DNA from: Hoylesella pleuritidis JCM 14110
GTDB lineage: Bacteria > Bacteroidota > Bacteroidia > Bacteroidales > Bacteroidaceae
Direction of reading: 5' to 3'
NCBI RefSeq assembly: GCF_000613725.1
Contig: NZ_BAJN01000001.1
Coordinates: forward strand, 124,001 to 188,000
Length of the DNA: 64,000 nucleotides
The notes beneath the pieces were generated by a model that ran no database searches, had not been told where the DNA came from, and saw only the letters and a program-made list of their open reading frames with translations. The position numbers were made by a program, and so were the translations under genes. Shown in pieces: positions 30,527-40,777 of this stretch (position 1 is the stretch's first letter; each line of letters opens with the position of its first letter).

Positions 30527-31990
30527 ATGAAACGGACAGAGGAAAACAACGGATACGGACATATTTTGAAATACACCGGAGTGTTCGGTGGAGCACAGGG
30601 ATTGTGTATTTTAATTGGAATTGTTCGGAATAAGTTGGTTGCACTGCTCCTCGGACCGGGAGGAATGGGACTTATTGCACTGTTCAACACAACGATAACC
30701 TTTGTTTCCAATACTACGAATCTTGGTTTGTCGATGAGTGCAGTAAAAGAAATCTCTGAGTCTTATGCTTCTGGTGATAAAGATAGACTGGCTCATTCTA
30801 TCAGCATACTGCGCGCTTGGGGATTTCTAACAGCAGTTTTAGGTACCTTGATTTGCTTTTTATTGAGTCCGTTTTTAAGCAAATTCACGTTCGGTTGGGG
30901 TAATCATACTATCCATTTTATGTTTTTAGCACCGGCAGTAGGGCTTATGGCCGTTACGACTTGTGAATTGGCAGTACTCAAAGGCGTGAGACAATTGCGT
31001 CATTTGGCGTTATTGTCCGTCTATAATGTAATAGGGGTGTTGTTGACAACAGTACCTTTATATTACTTTTGGGGCGAGTCGGCCATTGTTCCGTCATTGT
31101 GTGTGATGATATTGATACAAATGGGAGTGACCGTTGCAGTCTCTTATCGCCTTTATCCTTTATGTCTTTCGGGTATGAAACAGCTTTTGAATGAAGGTTT
31201 AGGGATGATTCGGTTGGGTATTGCATTTGTGATTGCCGGTATTTTGAGTAGCGGAGCCGACTTCCTGATACGTTCTTATCTGAATAATTACGGTTCGTTA
31301 GAGGTTGTTGGACTTTACAATACAGGTATGATGATGATGATGACGTATGTAGGTATTGCATTTACGGCAATGGAAACGGATTATTTTCCGCGACTGTCTG
31401 CCATAACGAATCTTGGTAAAGAGCTCAATCTGGCGGTGAATCAACAAATAGAAGTTTCTTTATTGATTGTTTCGCCGATGTTGATGGGGCTTCTCGTCTT
31501 GTTGCCTGTCTTGCTTCCGTTGCTGTATAGCAGTAAATTTATACCCGTTTTGGGGATGATACAAGCAATGGCAATCGCTTTTTTTCTTCGAGCTGTAAAA
31601 CTTCCGATAGCCTATTTGACTTTGGCAAGAGGCGAGTCAAAGTCTTATCTTTTATTAGAGAGCTTTTATTATATTCTACTCGTGCCTCTTGTTGCTGTCG
31701 GTTATGAGGTTGGCGGACTGACCGGAATAGGCGTTTCCATTGCCGTTCTGGGATTGATAGATTTCGGAGTCATCGCTTTTTATGCAAAATATCGGTATCG
31801 TTTCTGCCTGTCTCGTAATGTTTGGAAATGTATCTTGCTGCAGCTTCCTTTGCTGATAAGTGTTTATGTTGTAATTTTATGTGTTGAAGGATGGAAGTAT
31901 TGGAGCTTCGGAGCATTGCTGACAGCAGCCGATTTGCTCTTCTCCGTATCTATTTTCTATAAGAGAAGAGGCCTGTCTGTCAATCCTTGA
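30527..31990 (+). CDS. Wzx-like O-antigen/polysaccharide flippase
   Basis: The 487-residue protein has 12-14 hydrophobic helices and the N-terminal GIVRNKLVALLLGPGGMGLIALF pattern (shown in part) of the PST family of O-antigen translocases. Such proteins flip undecaprenyl-linked oligosaccharide across the inner membrane. It is divergent from two glycosyltransferases with 64 bases between starts, so shared control is likely. No Wzy polymerase or chain-length regulator is in the window. Confidence 0.88.
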   Translation: MKRTEENNGYGHILKYTGVFGGAQGLCILIGIVRNKLVALLLGPGGMGLIALFNTTITFVSNTTNLGLSMSAVKEISESYASGDKDRLAHSISILRAWGFLTAVLGTLICFLLSPFLSKFTFGWGNHTIHFMFLAPAVGLMAVTTCELAVLKGVRQLRHLALLSVYNVIGVLLTTVPLYYFWGESAIVPSLCVMILIQMGVTVAVSYRLYPLCLSGMKQLLNEGLGMIRLGIAFVIAGILSSGADFLIRSYLNNYGSLEVVGLYNTGMMMMMTYVGIAFTAMETDYFPRLSAITNLGKELNLAVNQQIEVSLLIVSPMLMGLLVLLPVLLPLLYSSKFIPVLGMIQAMAIAFFLRAVKLPIAYLTLARGESKSYLLLESFYYILLVPLVAVGYEVGGLTGIGVSIAVLGLIDFGVIAFYAKYRYRFCLSRNVWKCILLQLPLLISVYVVILCVEGWKYWSFGALLTAADLLFSVSIFYKRRGLSVNP

Positions 31991-32059
31991 TTAATGTATT
32001 TAAGGATGATAGAAGGCCATCTTATTTCTGATAATTGGTTATTTATACAATCGAATATC

Positions 32060-32956
32060 TCATTTGCAGATACCGGTAGTTAAGTCGCAAGACATTCCTT
32101 GTGAGGGAAGCTTTACAAAATAACTGTAAGTGGCAGACTGTTTTATGAGTTCACCTCTATCGAGCAATGGTCTAATAGCTTGTTCCATCTCATCAATCGA
32201 AGTGAAATCAAAAGCCTCTTTCACCTCTTCGGCAGCCATTTTAGGATGCTTCTCCATTAATGTGAACAGCGATTCAGGCGAAAAGGTAACGGGGATCGGT
32301 GTCACCGCACCGCCACTTACCGTCTTGATGAAGGCTACGAGGGTCTTGTAATCGCGGAAGTTAGCTAATTTCATCTGCTTGTTTTCATATTCAATGATGA
32401 ATGTCGGGAACACTTCGATATTTTCTTTTTCGGTGAATTGCAAGTCAGATTGAAAGGCTTCACGGGTTGACTCATCGTTCATCGCTTCCAAAAAATCGGC
32501 TAAATCGATGCCGGTTGCATCGGCAATGTCAATCAATTCGTCTTCTTTGATGGCTGGTCTTGCTTCTGCCATCGCTGCTGCCCGTAAATTATAGAGGAAT
32601 AATTCAGCTTTTCCTGCATTTGCTTTCTCTGCTGCTTTAAAAGCGATATTTGTGGGATAAGACGAACTTTCAGTCTCTGAATACAGTTGAAAATCAGTCG
32701 TTCCGATGGGCATTTTATGTTTCTGGGCCGTTTCTAAAAGGTGACGAGCTGTGCTGATATTGATTTTTTGATAATAGGATTCGGGCGTTTCATCGGTTGG
32801 TTTCTTCTTGTTTAAATCCTCGATAAGTCCTCCCATCACATAGCGAAACTCGATTTGCCCCGGGAAATGGGTTTCGATTTTGCGCAGATACGGCTCTTCT
32901 CCCCAACACCAAGGGCACAAGGGATCTGTGAAATTGGTAATAATTACTTTGCTCAT
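32060..32956 (-). CDS. DsbA-family (FrnE/YjbH-like) thioredoxin-fold protein
   Basis: The 298-residue cytoplasmic protein (no signal peptide) has an N-terminal CPWCW redox motif in a thioredoxin fold with helical insertion, a cis-Pro region (VFPTFII) and a C-terminal extension ending with two more cysteines (MSCDLTTGICK). Relatives include FrnE and the ClpXP adaptor YjbH/SpxH. A -7 box (minus strand, 32983-32976) gives a ~15-base leader. It is divergent from the DUF438/hemerythrin gene, which suggests a shared redox or nitrosative-stress theme, but that is inference. Confidence 0.83.
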   Translation of the reverse strand: MSKVIITNFTDPLCPWCWGEEPYLRKIETHFPGQIEFRYVMGGLIEDLNKKKPTDETPESYYQKINISTARHLLETAQKHKMPIGTTDFQLYSETESSSYPTNIAFKAAEKANAGKAELFLYNLRAAAMAEARPAIKEDELIDIADATGIDLADFLEAMNDESTREAFQSDLQFTEKENIEVFPTFIIEYENKQMKLANFRDYKTLVAFIKTVSGGAVTPIPVTFSPESLFTLMEKHPKMAAEEVKEAFDFTSIDEMEQAIRPLLDRGELIKQSATYSYFVKLPSQGMSCDLTTGICK

Positions 32957-33064
32957 AACAATAAATCTTGTCCCGCAAAGATACGGAAAACCATCGAGTA
33001 AAACAATTTAACTCCTCAAAAACTGTTCAACTTACAAACTGTTAGATTCTTTTAACTATTAAAA

Positions 33065-33108
33065 GTCACATTTGTGACCTGTCGATTGCGTGTGATGCGC
33101 TACCTTTG
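33065..33108 (+). promoter_or_regulatory. Promoter with Crp/Fnr-like palindrome
   Basis: GTCACATTTGTGAC (33065-33078) is a perfect inverted repeat, GTCACA-TT-TGTGAC, typical of Crp/Fnr-family sites. A -7 box TACCTTTG lies at 33101-33108, which puts the transcript start near 33113 and the palindrome centre close to -41.5, the classic class II activator position. Confidence 0.65.
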
Positions 33109-33135
33109 TCACTATAAAATTAAAACGGAAAGACG

Positions 33136-34662
33136 ATGGAAAATAAGATGAAAGACTATCTTCCGAAGATGGAACCAGCCAAGATGCAGGCACTTTTTGA
33201 GATTAGAAATGCTTATAAAGCAGGCGAGTTGTCTGTTGAGGAGGCCCGAGACCGAATCCGGCAGCACGTTGGCACAGTAAGTGCTTACCACATTGCTTAT
33301 CTCGAACAGACGATGACCGAGGAAACGGAAGATGAATGTCTGCGGGAGGATATTCACTCGTTGATTCACCTTTTAGATGGTTTTATGGATTATTCAAGAC
33401 CTAATCTGCCCGCCAATCATCCCATTACGCACTATCTGAACGAAAATGACGAGATGCGGAAGCTGTTGCTGGCAGTCGAAGACCTTGTTCAATATCCAAT
33501 GATCAAGAACCAGTGGTTGGAACTTTACGACCGAATCAGTCAATATCCGTTGCATTATAAGCGTAAGCAAAACCAACTTTACCCTATTTTGGAGCGTAAA
33601 GGCTTCTCGCGACCGACGACTACAATGTGGACATTCGACGACATTGTGCGCGACGAAATACGCGAGTCGGCACGCCTATTAGAAGCTGGCGACGAAGAAA
33701 AGTTTATCTCCTTACAGACTACGTTGATAGCCCACTGTCGCGATTTGATGGAAAAAGAGGAAGTGATTCTTTATCCTACGTCGCTTGTTTTGATTGATAA
33801 TGCAGAGTTTGAAGATATGAAATCAGGCGACCAAGAGATCGGATTCGCGTTCTTCTCAGTGTCGGCCGAACCGCAAAAGACGTCCAGCAGGCTTGTGCCG
33901 GCAGTGGATGAATTTGCCAAAGACCTGCAAGTGTTACTCAACAAGTACGGTTACAGCGCGGGAGCAACCGATCAGCTTGACGTAACAACGGGCAAATTGA
34001 CGCTCGAACAGATTAATCTCATCTACAAACACCTGCCGATCGACATTTCATTTGTGGACGAACGTGAACTTGTTTGTTTCTATTCAGACACTGATCACCG
34101 CATTTTCCCGCGCAGCAAGAATGTAATTGGCCGCGAAGTGATGAACTGCCATCCGCGAAAGAGTGCCCATATCGTGCGTGAAGTTATCGACAAGTTGCGC
34201 AGTGGAGAGCAAAACAAGGCCGAATTTTGGATTAACAAGCCTGGGATGTTTATCTATATTGTCTACGTTGCAGTGCGAGACTCGGAAGGAAAGTTTCGTG
34301 GTGTGCTCGAGATGATGCAAGACTGTACGCACATTCGGGCTTTGGAAGGGTCGCAGACATTACTCACTTGGTCGGGCGAGAAGGAGCAACAAGAGTCCCC
34401 TAAACCTGTAAATAATGTGGAAGAAGATGCCGGCAAGACAGTGCCTATTACCGAGATAACACCAGAAACACGGTTGCACGATTTGCTGAAACAATATCCC
34501 GACCTTCGGAAACGTCTTCCCGAGTTAGCTCCGGAGTTTAAGATGCTCAACTCACCATTAGGTAAACTCATTGCACGTAAGGCTGATGTGCGGATGATGA
34601 GTGAGCGTTCGGGTATTCCTCTCGATAAACTTATTGACGGGATTTGTGGTTTGATTCGCTGA
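33136..34662 (+). CDS. DUF438-hemerythrin-PAS-DUF1858 sensor protein
   Basis: The 508-residue protein combines four parts. An N-terminal DUF438 domain spans about 1-80. A hemerythrin-like HHE four-helix bundle spans about 85-225 (HYLNEND, HYKRKQNQLYP, HCRDLMEKEEVILYP). A PAS domain spans about 285-405 (VDERELVCFYSD, GREVMNCHP), and a C-terminal DUF1858 domain spans about 430-505. Hemerythrin domains bind di-iron and O2 or NO. ScdA-type relatives act in iron-sulfur repair, and DUF1858 is linked to hybrid-cluster and NO biology. It has no output kinase, so the role is probably sensing or repair. The upstream Crp/Fnr-like site fits redox or NO control. Confidence 0.88.
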   Translation: MENKMKDYLPKMEPAKMQALFEIRNAYKAGELSVEEARDRIRQHVGTVSAYHIAYLEQTMTEETEDECLREDIHSLIHLLDGFMDYSRPNLPANHPITHYLNENDEMRKLLLAVEDLVQYPMIKNQWLELYDRISQYPLHYKRKQNQLYPILERKGFSRPTTTMWTFDDIVRDEIRESARLLEAGDEEKFISLQTTLIAHCRDLMEKEEVILYPTSLVLIDNAEFEDMKSGDQEIGFAFFSVSAEPQKTSSRLVPAVDEFAKDLQVLLNKYGYSAGATDQLDVTTGKLTLEQINLIYKHLPIDISFVDERELVCFYSDTDHRIFPRSKNVIGREVMNCHPRKSAHIVREVIDKLRSGEQNKAEFWINKPGMFIYIVYVAVRDSEGKFRGVLEMMQDCTHIRALEGSQTLLTWSGEKEQQESPKPVNNVEEDAGKTVPITEITPETRLHDLLKQYPDLRKRLPELAPEFKMLNSPLGKLIARKADVRMMSERSGIPLDKLIDGICGLIR

Positions 34663-34795
34663 ATGATAAATGTGAATGGAATGAGTAATAAGGAGAAACA
34701 CCTGACTAAAACGTATTCGTTCATCTGGATGAATCAGTATTTTTATTTGCAAAAGATAATATACTGATTATCAATTATATAAAGCCGTATTGCAA

Positions 34796-34870
34796 TTAAT
34801 GGTTACTTGCCTTGCGATTAACCGTTAATTATATGCCGTTTAATGGCTTTTCTCAGTGTGTTTAACGGCA
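34796..34870. repeat. Four-unit 22-bp palindromic array, TTAACGG type
   Basis: Cores are centred near 34801, 34823, 34845 and 34867, each 22 bases apart: TTAATGGTTA, TTAACCGTTAA, TTTAATGGCTTTTC and TTTAACGGC. The rest of the 487-base gap (34663-35149) between the convergent DUF438 and HAD genes shows only a possible 30-codon gene fragment near 34930-35025, too short to assign. Confidence 0.72.
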
Positions 34871-35149
34871 AATGAGAAATGAAGAGATAATGAAGTGAAA
34901 GCGGGAAGTAAGCTCTTTACTTTTAATCGTTGTCGAGTACACGTTTGATTTCGGCTTTCTGACGTTGCTTTCGGGGGTTAGCCAATCGTTGATTCTTACT
35001 TTGATATACATTCCGTAGCTGTTAGTCGTGGCGAAAGGCACCACAGGACCGGATGGTTTATCTTAGTGAAATGTGGGGCGGGGGAGTATTCGTTTCAGGG
35101 GATTTGGTAATCCGATATTGGGTTTGAGCGTGCAAATATACGAGAATTA

Positions 35150-35851
35150 TTAACAGTCAGTTTGCTTTTTAATGGAGAAATAGAAATCATCCCACGCGTC
35201 GCACCACGCTGGCATACTGTCAAACACCAAGTTGGCACCCTCTTTTTTCAATGCACTTTGGGATAAAGGACCTGTGTTTACAGCCACTGTGAAGATGCCG
35301 GCAGCTACACCTGCCCGTACACCTAATGGTGCATTCTCTACCACAATACCTTCATTGGGACGAAAATTACCCGCTTTTTGCAGTCCCATCAAGTATGGGT
35401 CTGGAGCGGGTTTTCCACACTTTACATCGTAAGCCGTGACGATATGGCGACGGTTGACAAAATGCCGAAAGTCGGTCAATACTCGCTCGATGAGCGGGCG
35501 TTGACCACTTCCGGTCACAATACCGATTTGTAAACCGTCGCGTTTCATCTTCTGCATCAGCGAAACGACGCCATCCATAATGGGAGCGACGGGTAACAAA
35601 CCGAACTCTCGCGTCTTTTCGTCATACATTTCTTGTGCTTCGGCCTCAGAAATAACTCTTCCCTGTTGCTCTTTCACCATAATTCGGATAGTATCTACGC
35701 CTCGCATCCCTTCTGTCTGATACGCATCTAAGGCTGACATACGAATTCCGAACTTCTGCATAGCCCTTTGCCACGCAATAGCGTGATTGGGCATCGAGTC
35801 GTAAAGCACACCGTCCATATCGAAAAGAACGACTTTCAGGGAGAGTATCAT
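35150..35851 (-). CDS. HAD-superfamily phosphatase (beta-phosphoglucomutase-like)
   Basis: The 233-residue protein has the HAD motif I DMDGVLYDS, a cap domain, motif II VTGSGQ, a Lys in KCGKPAPDPYL (motif III) and motif IV VVENAPLGVRAG. It belongs to subfamily IA with a helical cap, close to sugar-phosphate phosphatases and beta-phosphoglucomutase; the substrate cannot be told. It is the last gene of lysS-gpsA-pgi-HAD, 9 bases after pgi. Confidence 0.88.
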   Translation of the reverse strand: MILSLKVVLFDMDGVLYDSMPNHAIAWQRAMQKFGIRMSALDAYQTEGMRGVDTIRIMVKEQQGRVISEAEAQEMYDEKTREFGLLPVAPIMDGVVSLMQKMKRDGLQIGIVTGSGQRPLIERVLTDFRHFVNRRHIVTAYDVKCGKPAPDPYLMGLQKAGNFRPNEGIVVENAPLGVRAGVAAGIFTVAVNTGPLSQSALKKEGANLVFDSMPAWCDAWDDFYFSIKKQTDC

Positions 35852-35860
35852 TATTTCCTT

Positions 35861-37210
35861 TTATTTCAATCGATCCTGAATAGCTTTGCTTTCAACCTCG
35901 TAACCCGGTTTGTTGAGCAGTGCAAACATATTCTTCTTATAGGCTTCTACCCCCGGTTGATTGAACGGATTTACGCCGAGAACATTGCCGCTGATGCCAC
36001 AAGCGATCTCAAAGAAGTAGATTAATTGACCGATATAATATTCATTTAACGCCGGAACGCTGATGCGAATGTTGGGAACGCCACCGTCGACGTGTGCCAG
36101 ACGTGTACCTAATTCGGCCATTTTGTTCACCTCGTCTACGTGTTTTCCAGCGAGAAAGTTCAATCCGTCAAGGTTTTCCTCATCGTTGGGGAACAGTAAA
36201 TTACGGTTAGACTGTTCAATACTGATGACGGTTTCAAAGATCGAACGCTCTCCTTCTTGAATCCATTGACCCATAGAGTGGAGATCGGTTGTAAAGTCGC
36301 AGGATGCAGGGAATATGCCTTTGTGCTCCTTTCCTTCGCTTTCGCCGAAGAGTTGCTTCCACCATTCGCTTACGAAATGAAGTTTCGGCTGATAGTTTAC
36401 CATTATTTCAATCTTCTTTCCGGTCTCATTGTAAAGAGCATTACGCACAGCAGCATACTGGGCAGCGATGTTTTGCTCGAAAGGAACTTCCTTTCCGGTT
36501 GCTTTTTCCATATCGGCAGCACCGCCGACAAGTGCTTTGATGTCGAAGCCTGCACACGCAATGGGCAGCAAACCCACGGGAGTAAGTACCGAGAAACGGC
36601 CACCCACGTTGTCGGGAATGATGAAACTCTTGTAGCCCTCTTTGTCTGCGCAGGTGCGGGCAGCCCCTTTCTTCGCATCGGTAATGGCTACAATGACATC
36701 TTTTGCTTGTTGCTTGCCGCGTTGCAGTTCGCATTGCTTTTTAAGAAGACGGAATGTAAGTGCGGTCTCTGTTGTCGTTCCTGACTTCGAAATATTGATA
36801 ACACCGAAACGTTTGTCCCGCAAATATTCGGTGAGCTCAGACAGATAATCTTCGCCGATATTGTTTCCAGCAAAGAGGATCGTGGGATTTTGCTTGTCGT
36901 TTACAAGCAAAGCGAAAGCGTTTCCCAATGCTTCGATGACTGCACGGGCACCTAAATAACTGCCGCCGATGCCTGCAACGACGATTACTTCGCATTTCTC
37001 ACGCAGCGTGTCGGCTACACACTGCACTTCATTGAGAAACTCTGGCGTAATGGATGACGGCAAATGGAGCCATCCTAAGAAGTCATTGCCCGGGCAAGTA
37101 CCGTTTTCTAAGGCCTCTTGTGCGGCTTTCACCTTGGATTCATACGCTTGAATGGCGCCCGATTGCAAGAATTGGGCGGCCTTTGTAATGTCTAAACTAA
37201 TACTTTTCAT
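35861..37210 (-). CDS. pgi: Glucose-6-phosphate isomerase
   Basis: The 449-residue protein has [11 protein letters not shown], the SIS-domain SKSGTTTET motif and the C-terminal [14 protein letters not shown] signature. It interconverts glucose-6-phosphate and fructose-6-phosphate in the cytoplasm. The length matches the short bacterial class. It lies 37 bases after gpsA in a conserved Bacteroidales order with lysS. Confidence 0.94.
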   Translation of the reverse strand: MKSISLDITKAAQFLQSGAIQAYESKVKAAQEALENGTCPGNDFLGWLHLPSSITPEFLNEVQCVADTLREKCEVIVVAGIGGSYLGARAVIEALGNAFALLVNDKQNPTILFAGNNIGEDYLSELTEYLRDKRFGVINISKSGTTTETALTFRLLKKQCELQRGKQQAKDVIVAITDAKKGAARTCADKEGYKSFIIPDNVGGRFSVLTPVGLLPIACAGFDIKALVGGAADMEKATGKEVPFEQNIAAQYAAVRNALYNETGKKIEIMVNYQPKLHFVSEWWKQLFGESEGKEHKGIFPASCDFTTDLHSMGQWIQEGERSIFETVISIEQSNRNLLFPNDEENLDGLNFLAGKHVDEVNKMAELGTRLAHVDGGVPNIRISVPALNEYYIGQLIYFFEIACGISGNVLGVNPFNQPGVEAYKKNMFALLNKPGYEVESKAIQDRLK

Positions 37211-37247
37211 TATCGTTTTATTGAATGATCTCTGTCGATTGACCGAC

Positions 37248-38243
37248 TTATCGGAATGAGTCGGTGAGGAGTTTTATCTCAATTTGGGGTGCGATTTTTT
37301 CGTAGAGGATGTTGTAAACGGCATCAAGAATGGGCATATTGACGTGTAAGTGGCGATTGATTTCTTTCATACACTTCGTTCCGAAGTAGCCTTCTGCAAT
37401 CATTTCCATTTCGATTTGTGCACTCTTCACACTGTAACCTTTACCGATCATTGTGCCGAACGTACGGTTGCGAGAGAAGTTCGAGTAGCCCGTTACAAGC
37501 AAATCGCCTAAGTAAACGCTGTCAAACACACTGCGTTCCAACGGTCGGACAGCTTGCATAAAACGTGACATCTCCTGCACGGCATTGGCCATCAACACAG
37601 CTTGAAAGTTATCGCCGTATTTCAATCCACTGCAAATTCCGGCGGCAATGGCGTAAACATTCTTTAAAACGGACGAATATTCGATACCGACAACATCACT
37701 GCCCGTTTTGGTTTTAATGAAATTGCTCTGAATAATTTGTGTAAAAGCACGGGCTTTTTCTTCATCGCAACAGCCCACGGTAAGGTAAGAAAGCCGTTCG
37801 AGTGCCACCTCTTCGGCGTGAGATGGACCGCCAATACACGCCAAATTGTTGTAAGGAACGTCGTAAATCTGATGAAAATACTCTGAGCAAACTAAGTTTT
37901 CGTCGGGCACGATACCTTTGATTGCGGTTACGATAAACTTATCGTGGATACGTGTTTTCAGTTTTTTGAGATGGTTTTTAAGGTAAGGCGAGGGTGTAAC
38001 AAACACCAACGTATCGTAGGCTTGTACGATTTTGTTAATGTCACTACTAAAAAATAGCTCATCAGTATTGAAATGTACGCTCATCAGATACGCCGGATTG
38101 TGCCCCAGTCGTCGAAAATCGTCGATCCGGTCATCTCTACGCATATACCAACCAATGTGATGCGTGTGACTCACCACAATCTTAGCAATGGCCGTTGCCC
38201 AGCTACCGCCGCCGATGATCGCTATTTTTCCGCAGTTGAACAT
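37248..38243 (-). CDS. gpsA: Glycerol-3-phosphate dehydrogenase [NAD(P)+]
   Basis: The 331-residue protein has the Rossmann motif [11 protein letters not shown], the substrate motif GGPSHAEEV and the catalytic-Lys region [15 protein letters not shown]. It makes sn-glycerol-3-phosphate from dihydroxyacetone phosphate for phospholipid synthesis. It starts about 35 bases after the end of lysS and precedes pgi. Confidence 0.94.
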   Translation of the reverse strand: MFNCGKIAIIGGGSWATAIAKIVVSHTHHIGWYMRRDDRIDDFRRLGHNPAYLMSVHFNTDELFFSSDINKIVQAYDTLVFVTPSPYLKNHLKKLKTRIHDKFIVTAIKGIVPDENLVCSEYFHQIYDVPYNNLACIGGPSHAEEVALERLSYLTVGCCDEEKARAFTQIIQSNFIKTKTGSDVVGIEYSSVLKNVYAIAAGICSGLKYGDNFQAVLMANAVQEMSRFMQAVRPLERSVFDSVYLGDLLVTGYSNFSRNRTFGTMIGKGYSVKSAQIEMEMIAEGYFGTKCMKEINRHLHVNMPILDAVYNILYEKIAPQIEIKLLTDSFR

Positions 38244-38278
38244 AACTTTATCTTTTCACCCTTCACCTTTCCATCGCT

Positions 38279-40017
38279 TCACTTCTTTACCTTTTCGTTG
38301 GCTCGATCAATCCACGTCTGGAAATCATTCACGCTCGGATTATCATAGCCTAACTTATATTTCTTGTTGATTCCACACACATCCATCTGGAGTTTTTGTG
38401 CTTGTGCGGATCGGATATCACTGATTAGATTGTATCCGGCTTTGTTAAATAAGGGTACCCAAGCCTCGGGAACGCCGATGGCTGACCATTCTTCAACCGA
38501 ACTCTTGGGCATTTTCTTTTCGGGACGCATCTGTGGGAAGAACAAGACTTCTTGTATATAGGTCTTGCCAGTCATTAACATTACGAGCCGATCTATACCA
38601 ATTCCAATACCCGAAGTGGTGGCATACCATATTGCAAGGCGCGAAGGAAATCTTGATCGATAATCATTGCCTCGTCATCTCCCTTATCGGCGAGTCGCAT
38701 TTGCTCCTTAAATCGTTCCTCTTGATCAATCGGATCGTTGAGTTCTGAGTAAGCATTGGCCAACTCTTTACCATTCACCATCAACTCGAAACGCTCGGTA
38801 AGACCCGGTTTAGAGCGGTGCATCTTTGTGAGCGGCGACATCTCGACAGGGTAGTCGGTGATAAACGTAGGCTGAATGAATGTTCCTTCGCAAAATTCGC
38901 CGAATATCTCGTCGATCAACTTACCTTTGCCCATTGTCTCGTCGACCTCTATTTTGAGCTGTTTGCAAATTTCGCGGATTTCATTTTCATCTTTTCCGTT
39001 CAGGTCGTAACCCGTTTTCTCTTTGATGGCATCTAATATCGACAACCGGCGATATGGTGCTTTAAAACTTATGATATGACCGTCGATTTCGCGTTCGGAC
39101 TTTCCGTTCACGGCAATGCAAATCGTTTCGAGCAGTTTCTCGGTGAAATCCATCATCCAGTTGTAGTCCTTATACTGCACATACAGTTCCATACACGTGA
39201 ACTCCGGATTATGATTGCGGTCCATTCCCTCGTTGCGGAAGTTCTTACCAATCTCATACACGCCTTCGAAACCACCTACAATGAGGCGTTTTAAATACAA
39301 TTCGGTGGCGATGCGCATATACATATCAACATCGAGTGCATTGAAATGGGTTATGAATGGACGTGCACTCGCACCGCCGGCAATAGCTTGCAGCGTGGGT
39401 GTTTCTACCTCAGTGTATCCCGCATTGTCCAAAACCTGCCGCATTGTTCGTATCACCGTGGCCCGTTGAAGAAATGTTTCCTTCACGCCATCATTGACAA
39501 CTAAGTCGACATAACGTTGCCGATAACGCAACTCAGGATCATCAAACTTGTCGTAAGCAACCCCGTCTTTGTATTTGACAATGGGCAACGGCTTGAGCGA
39601 TTTGCTCAAAAGTGTAAGTGTCTGAGCGTGAACCGAAATCTCACCTGTTTGTGTTCGGAAAACGAAACCGATCACCCCGATAAAGTCGCCGATGTCAAGC
39701 AGTCTCTTGAATACCGTATTATAAAGCTCTTTATCTTCGCCCGGGCAAACGTCGTCGCGCGAGACATAAACCTGAATACGTCCTTTCGAGTCTTGAATCT
39801 CGGCAAACGAGGCCTTACCCATTACCCGCCGACTCATCAGTCGACCCGCAATGCATACTTCTCGCTTATCATTCTCATTAAAATCAGCCTTTATATCGGT
39901 AGAGAAAGCATTTGTCGGATACTCTGCGGCAGGGTAGGGGTCGATGCCCATAGCCCGCAGTTGTTGCAGACTCTGCCGTCTGACAATCTCCTGCTCACTT
40001 AATTCTAAAACGTTCAT
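38279..40017 (-). CDS. lysS: Lysyl-tRNA synthetase, class II (one-base deletion before motif 3)
   Basis: An N-terminal OB-fold anticodon-binding domain is followed by a class II catalytic core with motif 1 (near [16 protein letters not shown]) and motif 2 ([16 protein letters not shown]). The main frame ends at VLELV just after QYGMPP. Adding one base at 38617 gives [21 protein letters not shown], restoring motif 3 and the normal C-terminus, 579 residues in all. Loss of motif 3 would abolish activity in an essential enzyme, so this is probably a sequence error. A -7 box (minus strand, 40055-40047) serves the lysS-gpsA-pgi-HAD operon. Confidence 0.92.
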
Positions 40018-40170
40018 AACTATTTACTGTCATCTTGATTATGGTTGCAAAAGTACGAAATTAATCTGAAAGGTCTCCTCTATTTCGTGTTTTTTCACCT
40101 CGACACATTCGTTTTCGCTATCTTTTGTCTATTTTACATAGTCGAATTGTGATAAGTCGATATTAGAATA

Positions 40171-40284
40171 ATGAGAGAATTTGAAACATTCTTTAAAGAA
40201 AACTATGCCCGAGCCTATTTTCTTGTCCTCAGAATCACGCACGATGCTGAGGTGAATAAGGACATTGCGGGCATCCGCTCATAA
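40171..40284 (+). pseudogene. Truncated ECF sigma factor remnant
   Basis: A 37-codon frame reads MREFETFFKENYARAYFLVL, then RITHDAEVNKDIAG and a stop. It matches the first region-2 helices of Bacteroidota ECF sigma factors (FxxFYxxNYxRxYxFxLxxxxDxxxAxDI). Nothing resembling the rest of region 2 or region 4 follows. It is best read as a gene remnant. Confidence 0.55.
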
Positions 40285-40340
40285 TAAATTACAATATGGT
40301 CATATGCTACTGATAATCAATAAGATATGACGTATGTTTC

Positions 40341-40419
40341 AATTAACGGCTAAACATAAGGCGATTAACAATTAAACGAGTGACAATTAACCGTTAGTTA
40401 CACGATGATTAATTGTTAC
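40341..40419. repeat. Four-unit 22-bp palindromic array, TTAAC type
   Basis: Cores are centred at 40348 (TTAACGG), 40370 (TTAACAATTAA), 40392 (TTAACCGTTA) and 40414 (TTAATTGTTA), exactly 22 bases apart. The array lies in the 760-base gap between lysS and degP, after the sigma remnant. Apart from these and the degP promoter I see nothing else in the gap. Confidence 0.75.
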
Positions 40420-40689
40420 TTGCAAGCTGAGAAACAGCTTTTTGCAGATGGGATGAATTTAAATGGAGAAATCTCTGATTATCAACAGATTATAAAATGA
40501 CTGTTTTGTGTGCTTCATCGTTCGGAAAAATATTATAGAATTGACAGCTGACAAACTTGTCAATAGTCGGCATTAAACGAATGTAAAAAGTTGACAAGTA
40601 CTCCATTAAGAGCCGTTAAGATGTTAAATTCGAGTGTTAAAATGGAATAAAGAAATAAGACAGATTGGCAGAAATCCGTTTTTTGCTCT

Positions 40690-40697
40690 TATATTTG
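40690..40697 (+). promoter_or_regulatory. degP -7 box
   Basis: TATATTTG matches the Bacteroidota -7 consensus and puts the transcript start about 75 bases before the degP ATG. The reading frame that runs through it from 40634 is therefore unlikely to be translated. Confidence 0.6.
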
Positions 40698-40777
40698 CAA
40701 GTGTTGCGAACAAGGGAGTGTCCCTACTCATCGCTTCAATGCAGATAGAGAAGATATTTAAACAAAATAACAAGACA

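Noticed and set aside
34862-35044. Possible gene remnant (frame ending KAEIKRVLDND)
   Set aside because: About 30 codons with protein-like composition but no recognisable family and no start; could be chance.
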